This document shows positions 9,387 to 20,499 of a stretch of DNA of 64,000 bases, in pieces. Numbering within the stretch: the stretch's first letter is position 1; each line of letters starts with the position of its first letter. This DNA is from Gnetum montanum (lineage: Eukaryota > Streptophyta > Gnetopsida > Gnetales > Gnetaceae), in NCBI GenBank assembly GCA_015680685.1, contig MNCI01036181.1, positions 546,267-610,266 of the forward strand. Reading direction: 5' to 3'. The position numbers were made by a program, and so were the translations under genes. A model generated the notes under the pieces. That model made no database searches, had not been told where the DNA came from, and worked only from the letters and a program-made list of their open reading frames with translations.

Positions 9387-9700
9387 ATATGATTGGCATC
9401 TTTACTACACATGATGGGTAGTTTATGAGGTCAGCATGTGGAACTTGGACATTAACTCCACATAATAGAAAATGTAATTCAACATGATGGGCAATGTGTG
9501 AGGCCAACATATTAGATTTAGACTTTAGTTTCTCATGATCGCTATTATAGTCCCACATGATGGGTAGTATATGAGGCCAACATGTGAGATTTGGACTTTA
9601 GTTCTACACAATAGATGTTGTAGTCCCACACGATTGGTAGCATATGAGGTTAGCATATGGAACTTGCACTTATAGCCCACATGTTACACTTTCTTCAGGA
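9387..9700. repeat. 73-bp tandem repeat, four units
   Basis: The phrase ACATGATGGGTAG or close variants starts at 9409, 9482, 9555 and 9628, a constant 73-bp spacing. Each unit continues with TATGAGGCCAACATGTG-like and GGACTTTAGTTC-like segments. The array is not in a transposon frame. Confidence 0.7.
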
Positions 9701-10181
9701 AGCCATTAGAAATGCTTAAAATTATAATGGATACCATATAAAGCCCATTATTTATATGGTATTTATAGGTTTGTAGCCTATAAATACCATATTCAAACCC
9801 ATTTTTTAGATCTTTTGGCAATCTTTTTTTAGCAAGAAAAACTTGTAGCATACTTGTAGTCAAAAGATCAAGTAGCAACAAATAAAAAAAACATTATTGT
9901 AGAGTTTATTTGCCTTTCATAGCCTTTTGTAGTGTAGATCAAGCATACAAAAAGGTGTAGTCAAGTGCAAAACATAGCTTGGCTCCTACACCAAATTTTG
10001 AAGTCATTTTCAAATTTTTTTTTATTTTTAAAACCCATTGATCTATACTTTCTAAACTTATTTTCTTTACCATATTTTTATCACTATTTAATACAAAATT
10101 TGTAGTTTTTTAGGCCTTATTTTCTTTTCATGTTTTATGCATATTTCACAACATTGGATGATAGACTTTCCAAGTCCCTAG

Positions 10182-11320
10182 TGTTGTGAATAGAAAATTT
10201 GATTGCTAGAAAACTAATGGATCTATTGTAGTAGCCTCAACCTTGAATCCTTAGGACTTGTAGAAAAATGGGACTTCAGGAACCTTGGATAGTCAAATAG
10301 ATCACCCTAGGGCTTACGACATGTAAAATGAATGATGCAAATAATAATGAAAAAATTATAGATTTTTAGAATGGAAAAACAAATGCAAATTGCACATAAA
10401 AATGAAAATTTAAAAATTTATTTAAAAAATAAAGGTAGAGTTCTAGACATGTATACAATAAATGCCCATGAAAGAGAAAAGATGGGTTCACTGAGGCAAG
10501 AGTTTAAGGCCTATGGAAGCTAATGTGATCTTCTCCATGATCTAGATACAAAGCCACTTCTGATGTGTTCAAATCTCCTATGCTACAAATTATAGATCTA
10601 CAATTTGGGTTACTGTTAGAAGGTGAGAAAAGTGAGAAATTTGGCTACTAGATTGCTCCATTCTAGGGATTGGAAGTCCCAAAAATGCATGGTTTATCTT
10701 AAAAGTTTGAAAGTCTCAAGGCTATAATGCTTCCATGTTGGGGTTCAAGAGAATGCAAACATGAGATATTGCAAGAGCTCTTGAGTATTTGAAAATGCCC
10801 AATTCTGGAATTATAAAAAATTATGGAATTGTTAAAGAATCATACAACCTTAAGAAAAACTACTAAACCAATGTTAAGGTTATGAAATTACCAAAGTATT
10901 GAACCCTATAAATGGTATTTGAGGCTAGTTTTTATAGGTCTTAGGCCATAAATGATGCTACAACATGGCTATACTTTTGCTGCAAATTTCTACCTCGTAT
11001 AGGTAAGATGGATGCCCAAATTTTCAAGGTCACTATATATTGTAAGTGCCTTTTCCCCATGGCCATTCTATTTACTATAAATAGTAATAGGGGCACACCT
11101 TCTACACTATAGATGAGTCTCCCATGCTGAGAATTCTGCTATCCATGTTGAAGTGGCTAGTCAACATTGAAGTGCATCAAGTATTAAAATCTTATTTTTT
11201 TGTGGCTTCCACAATGGGGGCATGTAGTTTTTAGGTTAGGGAAGGGAAAGTTTCCATGCTGAGGAGGAAACCCGCACCTCTCCACTTTGGGGGTAGGAGA
11301 TATTTTCCCGCTTGCAAGTG
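10182..11320 (-). repeat. Tat-type element C: 3' LTR
   Basis: Matches 23734-24853 along its length, with the minus-strand TATA box at 10929-10936, about 750 bp from the LTR end, as in the other copy (734 bp). The left edge (TGTTGTGAATAG) corresponds to TGTTGAAATGG at 23734. The right edge is approximate because no clear polypurine tract is preserved. Divergence from the 5' LTR is large, so the insertion is old. Confidence 0.6.
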
Positions 11321-11759
11321 TTTCTAGCATAGAAAAATGTATATCGTTTATAAAACCCATCAAATTTCCATTTTTGGCATTTTAGAAGGTAATTTTGACC
11401 TCTCAAGCCCAAATGTAGATGCTGTGTAACTTTTTTTCACTTGGGGAATAAGGCTTTTATCACTTATGAGTCATTTTTAGTTCCAAAAGTATGAAATATG
11501 TGAGATTTCCCCTCATGGATTACAATATTCACATTTACAATGAAGTTTTACCTCAAGTATCATGGAGTGAAAGCTACATGATGGAAATTTCCTATAACTC
11601 ACAAAATTAGGTGGTGTTTCAATGGACCTTCCTTGTTGCTTCTTGGAGGATTAACTCGAGAGGCACCAACAAAAAAAACAAAACACCAATGCATATTGTG
11701 ATGTTATAATGCATATAGATCATATAAGATGATAAAAACAAAGCTATCTAGGTCATCAG

Positions 11760-11915
11760 AGTTGCTAGTTTAAGGTTGTGTTGGGCCACGGTACCATTTA
11801 AGATCCCAATAGGTTGTGTTGCCAGTTTAAAATTTTAGCAAGTCATGGTGTTGGTTTTAAGGTCTTGGTAGGTGGTACCATTAGTTTTAAACCCTGGTAG
11901 GTCATTGAAAGTGGG
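11760..11915. repeat. Minisatellite, about 36 bp, copy 1
   Basis: Four or five imperfect units of GCCAGTTTAAAGTCTTAG-like plus CAGGCCATGGTG-like text. The same minisatellite recurs at 15055-15200 and 18640-18770, where it brackets the 190-bp array. Here it lies in the 3' UTR of element C. Confidence 0.55.
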
Positions 11916-12239
11916 CTCACTTGTTGATGATTATTAGCTACATGTAATATGGCTATGGATAGGAATGATTGACTATATTGGCCAGCTTATTCCCATCCAT
12001 GTCGACTATCCTAAATGCATCATTCCTGTAGGCTCTAATGATAAGGGAGGATCCTTCTCAATTGGTTGAGAATTTGTTTGCATGCTCATAGATGGTTTTA
12101 AGGACTAGATCAGCCTCCTTGATCTTATGCAAGATCAAGTTATGGTGATGCTACCACTTCTACCTCTCTTGATAGTGTTTTATGTGAACAAGCACTTGCA
12201 TATGTACCTCCTCCACTAACTCTAGGGCTATTATTTGCA

Positions 12240-13090
12240 ACTCCTTATTCTACTCATCATTGATGAAGTCAGTCAAGGCTACTCGAAGTGAAGGCACTTG
12301 TAATTCAAGAGGTAAAAAAGCTTCAAAACCATAAACCAAGCTATAAGTGATCATACCAATTTCCATGCGATAGACTATTTTGTATGCCCATAGTGCATTG
12401 ACAAGCCACTCATGCCATTTTCTCTTGTTGTTATTAAGCATATTCTTGAGCAAGTTGATGATGGTCCTATTGCTTGCTTCTACTTGTCCATTAGATTGAG
12501 ACTAATAAGGTGATAAGAAAGAATGCTTAATGCCTAGGTCATCATAGAAATATTTTGTTTACTAACTACTAAATTGTAATTCATTGTCTGTAACTATGGT
12601 CATGGTATGCTAAGATAAGTTACAATGTTATCCAGGATAAATTAGCAAATTGCTCGGATATAGTCTTCCTTAGAGAAATAGCCTCAACCCACTTTGTAAA
12701 GTATTCAGTTGCAATGATGATGAAGGTATGCCTTGTGGAAGGCTTAGGCATTATGGATCCAATGATAACAAACCTCCATCTTTGAAATGACCATGTTATT
12801 TAAGTGATATTCAACTCATTTGATGGTACATGTATAAGGTTTCTATATCGTTGGCATGTGTCACATTGCTTAACCTTTTGCAGGCCCTCATTTTCCATAT
12901 GAAACCAATAGTAGCCTAGCTATCTAATCTTAGTGGTCATAGCTCTTAGTCATACATGTCCTTCACAAACACCCTCATGAACCTTCTCTAGGACTATTCT
13001 AGCTTTAGTTTTACCTAAGCAATTTAGGAGTATGTTATCATAGGATCATTGACATAATTTCTTATCATCTACAATGACATACTGCTTCAA
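12240..13090 (-). pseudogene. Element C integrase (decayed)
   Basis: The best part is 12250-12453: KWHEWLVNALWAYKIVYRMEIG and then SLVYGFEAFLPLELQVPSLR, the signature end of plant Ty3 integrases of the Tat group, where the equivalent reads Y-G-x-E-A-x-L-P-x-E. Upstream parts up to about 13.09 kb show fragments of the catalytic core and zinc-finger region in several frames with stops. It would have joined element cDNA to host DNA. Confidence 0.6.
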
Positions 13091-13432
13091 TCACTTGCAT
13101 ACAATGTCCTCTTGAGCAGTAGTTAGGCCTTGTGAGGACTTTCCATGCATAAGGTAAAATTTGATATCATCATACCACTCCTTGGGAGGAGTAGTATGAG
13201 CAATGGCCACAGAGGTATCCTCAGTGTTTTTTATGATGGAAGTAGCAAAGTCCACTATTAAGGTGGAAAAATTACTAAACACCCTTGCTATCACACTAAG
13301 GGCTAACATTACAATCACATCGACCATGGTGTTCTCATTTTGGGGTATGTGTTGGATATCAATGTCTATGAATAGTTGTAATAATTGCTTTCCTATATCA
13401 TAGTATGGTTGTAAGTGTGAATTTACATGCAT
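13091..13432 (-). pseudogene. Element C archaeal-type RNase H (C-terminal half)
   Basis: Encodes QPYYDIGKQLLQLFIDIDIQ followed by HIPQNENTMVDVIVMLA. The motif H-I-P-x-x-E-N-x-x-x-D is the closing motif of the second (archaeal-type) RNase H of Tat elements, with its last catalytic Asp visible. The N-terminal half, including the first catalytic Asp, is not readable in one frame. It lies between RT and integrase, the usual position. Confidence 0.6.
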
Positions 13433-13639
13433 AGACCTTAGTCACTTGGTTCACCACAAGTTGTGAATCGCCCTTGATCATTAAGCATCTAATTCCTAGG
13501 TCACCAACTACCATCATCTCTTTGATCAAACCAATAGAGAATAGATGTAGAATGGTTTATCCTCTTATAGAGAATAGACCATCGATAGTTGTGCCAAATC
13601 TTTCTTAAGGTTTTCAAAGGCCTCTTGGCATTAGGTTTT

Positions 13640-14560
13640 CCACTCATAGTGAACCCCTTCCTTAAGCACCTACTGCATGGGCTATACCATATTTGTAAGC
13701 CAAGTGATAAGCCTATGAATAAACTATAATATGCCTTGTAATCCCCAAAGCTCCTTAAGGTTGGTAGGCATTGCTAATTTGGATATGGCCTTAACCTTAT
13801 TAGGATTGACATGTATCCCTACTTTAGACACTACAAAGCAAAGCATCTTACCAATGTTAACACCAAAGATACACTTCTTAAGAATTGAACCTAAGCTCAT
13901 ACTTGAGGCATCATTTGAGCACAAGTTCTAAGTCATTAGCATGGTCATTGGTCACTTTGGACTTAATGGCTATATTTTCTACATAATCATTAAGTAATTA
14001 TAACATGTAATTCCTAAAGATATCAATCATGTCTCATTGATAGGTTGCTCCTACATTCTTAAGGCCAAAGGGCATCATGGTATAGCAAAAGGTACTCCAA
14101 GGGGTCATTAAGGTCATGCCAAGTTGGTGGTCTAGGCTAATCCTAATCTGGTTATACCACGAGAACCCATCCATAAAGTACAAAAAGGCATGTCCAACCA
14201 TAGTATTGATAAGTTGATCAACACTAGGAAAAGGGAATTCATCCTTAATAGTTTCTTTATTTAGGTCTTGAAAATTGATGCTAATCAAATACTCCCATTT
14301 TTCTTAGGCACTATCACTATGTTGGAGACCCATTCTATGTACTCAATAGCCCTAATGAAACTAGTTTGATATAGCTTTGAGATCTCATTGCAAATTGCTA
14401 AGGCCAAATTAGGTCTAATCTTTCTCACTTTTTGCATAACTAATCTAATGCTAGGATCTAGGATGATGTTGTGCTAGAATAAGCATGGGTCTATGCCTAG
14501 CATATCTTCATATGACCAAGCGAAGGCTTTAATGTCATCCTCTAGGATCTTGGTGATGTC
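13640..14560 (-). pseudogene. Element C reverse transcriptase (decayed)
   Basis: At 14034-14288 the frame reads FQDLNKETIKDEFPFPSVDQ, then FMDGFSWYNQI and MMPFGLKNVGATYQ, classic Ty3 RT motifs of the Tat group. At 13724-13924 follows the KCIFGVNIGKMLCFVVSKVGI segment at the end of the palm. The YxDD region between them is broken. The first 250 bases towards the N-terminus are recognisable only as fragments. Confidence 0.7.
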
Positions 14561-14566
14561 TTAAGC

Positions 14567-14812
14567 CTATTGAGGTTCCAATGAGGAACTTAGTTTAAGG
14601 ATTTTCTCATCACCACTATGTGTTGTGACAAGAACCTCAACTAGGCAGTCTTCGGTTCTATCGCCCACCTCTAAGTCAAGGGTTTTGACTAGGTATTCAG
14701 GACATTCTAAAGGTTTCTCTATCAATGTTATGTGGTTGTAAAGACTCTTAAGGTCTATATAATTTGGATTGATATATGGTTCAACATCACCATGAGGACC
14801 ACTTAGTCTCAA
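14567..14812 (-). pseudogene. Element C pol linker before RT
   Basis: Eighty-one open codons containing TEDCLVEVLVTTHSGDEKIL. This resembles the spacer between protease and RT in Tat polyproteins, where a similar acidic stretch precedes RT. Its position just upstream of RT on the minus strand fits. Confidence 0.45.
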
Positions 14813-15054
14813 AGGTATACTAATCTACTCCTAGGTACTCGTACTTTGATCTTGTATGTCATCCATAAGCATATTAAGTGACACCTAGGTAAAAGTAAAT
14901 AAATAATGCTAAAATACTATAGAATTATGCAAATACCTACTATTCTAATGTACACAGGGTCATCTAAGGTTATAGATAGAGTAAAAATAGGTAAACAAAG
15001 TGTGCAAAGGCCCAAAGAAATAGAAGTATGAGAAATATGGCTACAAATGGTCAA

Positions 15055-15200
15055 CAAGGGTTAAACTTTTGCTAATTTTAAGCCTTAGTGGGCCATAATG
15101 CCAATTTAGAGTCTTCATGGACTATAATGATAGTTTAAGCCTATAGTGACCTAGTTTTAAGTATTAGATTTTCTAGTTTTAGGCCTGAGTAGACCATGAT
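15055..15200. repeat. Minisatellite, about 36 bp, copy 2 (left flank of array)
   Basis: Units such as TAAGCCTTAGTGGGCCATAA and TAGTTTAAGCCTATAGTGAC repeat three or four times. It is the counterpart of 18640-18770 on the other side of the array. Confidence 0.5.
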
Positions 15201-15299
15201 TTAGGGCTACAAGCTATTGGGTGTGTTTGCTCATCAATCATGGCTATTTCTAGGATGTTTGAGCATGAAAATTAAGAGTTTTGAAGCTTCCATGTTGGG

Positions 15300-18200
15300 A
15301 CCCTTTGTTTCCATACTAGCCAACATGGAATAAAGGACCCTGAACGTGGAAACTAGGGACAATAGGTTTTGGGACATCTAGAGATCCAAAATTAAGCTCC
15401 TAAGACCTTCCTAAGGCATTGCAGGACCAAATCTATCAAAATTGGATACCCCAGAAGTCTGTAAAGGTTAAAAATCATGTTTTGTAGTATTTACCACTTA
15501 TTTCCACATGGGCCAGCATGGAAGAGAGGGGCTTTAGCATGGATAATTAAAATTGAAGTAAAAATAACGTCAAAATGGTCAAATATAGCCAAACCGTAGA
15601 TTTGGAGGTTGCACATCCTCTAACATCATTGTAAACTCATTAGAGATAGTTTTGAGTGTAGAGACATGCTAAAATGAGTTCCCCACCTCCCCCACCCCCC
15701 CACTTCTTTCACATTGCGCATAGTATCCATATCATGGAAGATTTGGGGGACACTTGGTTTGTGGATTTTGAGTGATCTAGGAGCACATTAACTAGGTTCC
15801 TAGGATCCTAGAACTATAGGTCATGATTCTTTAAGTTTTTGGCTACTTTTGGGTATGTTTGGATGTCATTCAAGGCCATTTAAGATCTTACCCCCAACAT
15901 CTACATTAGGGAAGTTTCTCCAACATGGAATATTTGGGGGAATGAATTTTAAAGATCAAAATAATATCAAAAGAGAAAAATATCTAGGCTATGTGGTTCT
16001 AAGCTTTTCTTGCATACATATTTGGCTTATGAGAGTGTCATCTTGCCACCAAAAGTGGAAACATAGCTTTCCCCATTATTTTCCTGCTACCCAGCATTAA
16101 AGGAACCTTCTCTAGCATGGATGAAATAAGAATCCCAAATCTAGACCAGTTCAAGTCACAATCAACTATGCATGTTAGCTTATAGAGTTACTAGGACCAA
16201 TGGCTAGGGTTACATGTCAAAATTTAGAAGTTTTGAGTAATCCCAAGTGTTTTATAGGCTTTTCCAACCTCTTTCATGCTAGAGCTAGGGTTCTTAGCAT
16301 GAAATACTAGGGAGAACCACTATTTAGTCATTTAGAACAAGTTTTTTAAGGTTCAAAGGCTCCAATGGTTGCTAACATTGTTCTAAAGTTCATGCAAAGT
16401 TATTTTATGTCATTCTAACATGTTTATGAGCTCCAAATGTCCCACATTAGTCTCCATGTTGGAAAGTCTAAAGGAAAGGATTCATAGCTTGAAAGAACCA
16501 TAAATCTTAGATCTGGGCTAGTTTTGGCCTCAATAAATCATGCATGTATGCCTCCATGGCTACTGAGGTTGAGGAAAAAGGTTTAAGGTCAAGTTTGATT
16601 AGTTTGGAGGTTTCCTAGATGGGTTTTGAGATTTTTCCCTTTTTTCCATGCTAGCGATAGTATGCTCAATTTGGAAGACTAAGGGAAGAATATTTTTAGC
16701 CATTTATGGTCACTTTGGCAAGGTTTAAGGGTTCAAAAAGGTGTAAAATTGGTCTTATAAAGTATAGGTTGTTTGCCTAAGGTGTTTCAAGGTTATTTTG
16801 GGGTCCCCCCATGAGTTCCCCCCTTTCCTCCATGCTAGCCAGTATGGAAGTGATAGCTCTCTAAATGGGGGAACTAGGGAACCTTACTTTTTAACCATTT
16901 CCTAATGTTTCTGGTCATGCATATAGGTTTCTAAGGTTGCCAATGTTGACTGCTACAACTTAGTGTTAAGATTGGGTCATTTCAAAGGTTGTCAAGTGGT
17001 TTTTGGTGTTCCCCCATTTTTCCCATGTTGGGGTTCCCATGATCAATGTGGAAGATGGAGGGAAAGGTTTTCTAGCTATTTGTGGCCAATATTGGTAGGT
17101 CTAAGAATCTTAGGGTGTAAAAAAAGGATTCTGGGACATACACTAGGCTTTCTAGCTTTCATTTAAGGTCTATGGAGGCTATTTTTGAGTTCCCCAAAAG
17201 TTTTCCCATTTCTTCTATGCTGGTCAGCATGATAGAGGTAGCTTCTACCATGGAGGGACCAAAGGACTCTACTTTCTACTATTTTTTAGAAATTTTGACT
17301 ATTTATGCATGTCCACAAGGTTGTCAGTGTTGACTATCAATTTCTAAGATAGAAATCTAGTTACTTTGATGGTTTTGAGAAGGTTTTAGGGCTTCTCCCC
17401 TCCATCCATGCTAGGGCTAGGATGCTTAGAGTGGATGGGATCCTCTTAAGTGTGAAGAACCTAAGGGGAACAAGTCTTGATTATTTTAGATGACTTTCAA
17501 AAGTCTGGTGGCTTCTAGAAGGTTTGGGTTGCTTCTAGAAGTTAAATTACATGAAAACTTAAATAGTTTTAGCTTTTCCCATTTCATCCACACTAACAGT
17601 AGAATGCTCAGCATGGAGGATGTCCTCCTCTTCATGGAAGAACCTTAGGAGGTTGATTTTTGCTAATTTTTGACATTCTAGTGGCATCTAGAAAGATTTT
17701 GAAGATCGTGGTATTAGTCTAAGATAATCTATTATTGTTTTCTTATTTCTAGAATCCCCCAGTAATCCTTCTACCTCCATCCTCCTAGTTTCCATGTTTG
17801 GTAGCATGGAAAAGGTCTCCCCTAGTGTGGAACAACCATGAAAGTCAATACTAGGCCAATTCGACACCTAATTAACTATACATCTTAATCTCTAAGGCTG
17901 TTAGATGTCAACAGTCAGTAATAAGTTTCAAGATTCAATAATTTAGAGACTTCTAAGTACCTCATGCAATCTTAGCCCTTCCTTCCATGCTAAGCATGAT
18001 GACCCCAATGTGGATGAGAGAGGAATAGTAGTTTTATGACATATTTAACTACTTTTGGAGCATTTGAATGCTCTAGAGGGTTCCAATAGGGTCTAGAGGT
18101 CATCGAGCCTTGAGACATGTCTACTAGGTGGCTAATTTAGGAAATTTAGGGTCTTTTCCCCATCCATCCATGCTATGGATTAGATGCTCAACATGGATGA

Positions 18201-18630
18201 GGCTTCCCCCATCATGGAACCACCAAATCCTAATATTTCAACTAGTTTTAACTAAGTTAGGTGAGGTTTTGGGGCTGCCAAGTGTGTTTAGAGGGGTTCT
18301 AGGTCATGGGGGCCCACTTTGGGTGTCCAACTAGGGCTAGAGGGGTGTTGAATGATAGGAATTAATGTTACTCCCCCCCCCCCCCCCCCCCCCCCCCCCN
18401 CATTATAACCCATGTTGTCTAGTTTTGTTCATGTCCAACCCTCTTTTAGGAACCTGGGTTTGAAAAGTTAGGTTGTAGCTACTAAAAATGGTAAAATAGT
18501 TATATTTTAATGATTTTGTGAAATGGAAGGCATGTATCCATGCTGGGTATGATATCCTCAACATGGATGCATGAGATTTAAGGCTTTGTTATTTTTCTAA
18601 GTGTTTAAGGGATTAAAACCCCACGTTGAT
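15300..18630. repeat. About 190-bp tandem repeat array, roughly 17 units
   Basis: A CATGCTAGCCAGCATGG-like hairpin core, or a decayed form, occurs near 15309, 15510, 15712, 15893, 16080, 16272, 16455, 16648, 16831, 17022, 17214, 17405, 17587, 17785, 17985, 18170 and 18538. Neighbouring cores are 181-202 bp apart and the last gap is twice that. Each unit also holds a GTTTAGGGGTTCTAAGG-like segment and an ATTTTTGGC-like segment. Units are diverged, so the array is old. It sits where the protease-to-RT junction of element C should be. No reading frame runs through it. Confidence 0.7.
18374..18400. other. Poly-C run ending in an undetermined base
   Basis: About 26 consecutive C followed by an N at 18400. 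It sits where a unit core of the 190-bp array would be expected (about 18355), so a core was probably lost or mis-sequenced here. Treat it as an assembly or sequencing weak point. Confidence 0.7.
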
Positions 18631-18639
18631 GTCATTTTT

Positions 18640-18770
18640 AGGCCAACATTGATGCCTGTTTAAAGCCTTAGCAAAATATAATGCCAGTTTAAAGTCCTAG
18701 TGAACTTTGATGCCAGTTTAAGCCCTTGGCAGGCCATAGGTTTGCCAGTTTTAGGCCATGGTGGATCCTC
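18640..18770. repeat. Minisatellite, about 36 bp, copy 3 (right flank of array)
   Basis: TGCCAGTTTAAAGTCCTAG and three close variants repeat in tandem at 32-40 bp spacing. With 15055-15200 it brackets the 190-bp array. Confidence 0.6.
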
Positions 18771-19269
18771 AAAGTTGTATAATTTTTTGGGTAAAAATTT
18801 TATTTTTTTCAAATCATTATGGTTTTTTCCAACTTCACAATTTTTTTGTAAGGATTTTTGTTTTTATCATGTATAAAAGTAATGAAAATAAAATAATGTA
18901 ATAGATAAGTAAAATACAAATGAAAGTATAAATCTAGGCTACTTGCATGAAGGGTAAAATAAAATGCACAAACAAACATAACAACTTGGCAAAGAGCAGC
19001 TAAGCTACATGGCTATTAGATATATATGGTTATAAAGACATGGCTTTATGAACATGATGTAGAAGGATCAAGGGGAACTTCACTTGTTTAGACTCTTCCT
19101 AATTTTTTAATTTCTACTCTACATAAGTTTGTATTTGACATTGCCTTCACTAACGATGTTAAATGGGAATTCATCCCATGATGCATCCTGCTATTGTTAT
19201 TATTATTGGTCGTATGCTCTCTCTCGAATTGTTGGATTTCATGGCTAGGAGTTTCTTCTTGAAATTCCA

Positions 19270-19740
19270 CTTTGAACTCCTACTTTATATCCACATTTTT
19301 AATAACTAGGGGCACTACATTATCATCATGAATGATGATCTCACCTCCCTAATAAAGAAGGTGAATCTTTTGGTGAATGGGAGAAGACACAGCTCGTAAC
19401 TGAGCTAACCATGGTCTTCCTAGGATAAGGTTAGCCTTAGATGTCTCCTCCACCACCAAGAAATTTGTAGTCATGGGGAATTTCTCCCCTACCTCAAAAT
19501 CTAAGGTGATAGACCCCTTAATAGTAACCCTTGATCCATTGAAATATTTGAGAGCAGCTATCAATGTTTATTACATTTTCTTTATCAAGCCTAATCGTTA
19601 AACAATGGTGCAAGGGATGATGTTAGTAGTTTCACCATCAACTACATGCACCTGATGCACATTAAATTTCCCAACCTATATGGTTATGAATAGAGAATAC
19701 CTAGTAATTTTTCCAATCTATGGATTAACATTAATTTCTC
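19270..19740 (-). pseudogene. Element C aspartic protease (decayed)
   Basis: The C-terminal half at 19349-19564 is clear: GSITLDFEVGEKFPMTTNFLVV, then ANLILGRPWLAQLRAVSSP. The I-L-G-R-P-W-L motif followed by A-V-x-S is the flap and closing region of Tat-type retropepsins. Upstream, around 19.6 kb, the active-site segment reads like VHVVDGETTNIIP after stops, so the D-T-G triad is damaged. Confidence 0.65.
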
Positions 19741-20059
19741 TATCACAAAATATCAAGGGCATTGACTTCCCTTCCCTAGGTGTGGAAGGAATCATTATTG
19801 CATGAATGAATTCCTTGTTAGTAGGTATATCCTTACTAATAGGGATAAAAGATAGAATTTTGACTAATGTCTCATGATGTACAATAAAATTCATGATTAG
19901 TTCATACAAACTCAAACTAATATTCTTTTTCTTAAGAGATTGTTTAACCTGATCTATCACATTGAGAAAGGTTTTCTTGTTAGCCATGGGCTTGTCACCC
20001 TGCATGTGCTTCACTTCCTCCATGCATCCCAAAATGCATACTTTAGCCTTAGGTTGCAT
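19718..20059 (-). pseudogene. Element C gag-protease linker
   Basis: 113 open codons with no known domain. The frame contains MPLIFCDREINVNP next to the protease. It lies between gag and protease and is probably the polyprotein spacer. Composition is polar with no membrane segment. Confidence 0.4.
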
Positions 20060-20499
20060 TTATTGAGACTTCTCCTTGTTCTTTTGACCATGGGCTTTGG
20101 GATTCTTCTAAGGTTTATTGATCAGAGTAGGTTGGAAAAAGGAGGTCATGGGTATAGCTGATATGTCAACAGGCTTTAGTGGGCCCACCTCCTTTCATGC
20201 CTCCATCTACTTATCACTCTTATTATTAGGATTTTTCTTTTTCTTCTTATTTGCTTCTTGGGAGCTTTTTTGTTGTTAATTTGTGAGGAAGATGCAATAA
20301 CATTAGCCACCATAGGGGGCTATTGGTTGGTTTTATCAGTTTGTGAGGCTATGGTTGGTCAAGCTATGGTAGGCAGGGATACCCTAATGATAAATAGTTC
20401 CCTAGGAGGCACTTCTGATTTCACCCTTATAACAAAAGGGGATCTTGACCTAGTGGGAGCTGAAGAAGCCCTTTCACCATGAGTACAAGAATCACAGAT

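Noticed and set aside
9387-9700. CRISPR-like spacing of the 73-bp units
   Set aside because: Repeats are contiguous and diverged with no constant repeat/unique spacer pattern; the context is plant nuclear.
13203-13403. Plus-strand open frame at 13.2-13.4 kb
   Set aside because: Antisense of the element C RNase H fragment.
15300-18630. Tandem tRNA or 5S rRNA gene cluster as the cause of the 190-bp period
   Set aside because: No A/B box or 5S internal control region in the units; the core is a simple hairpin.
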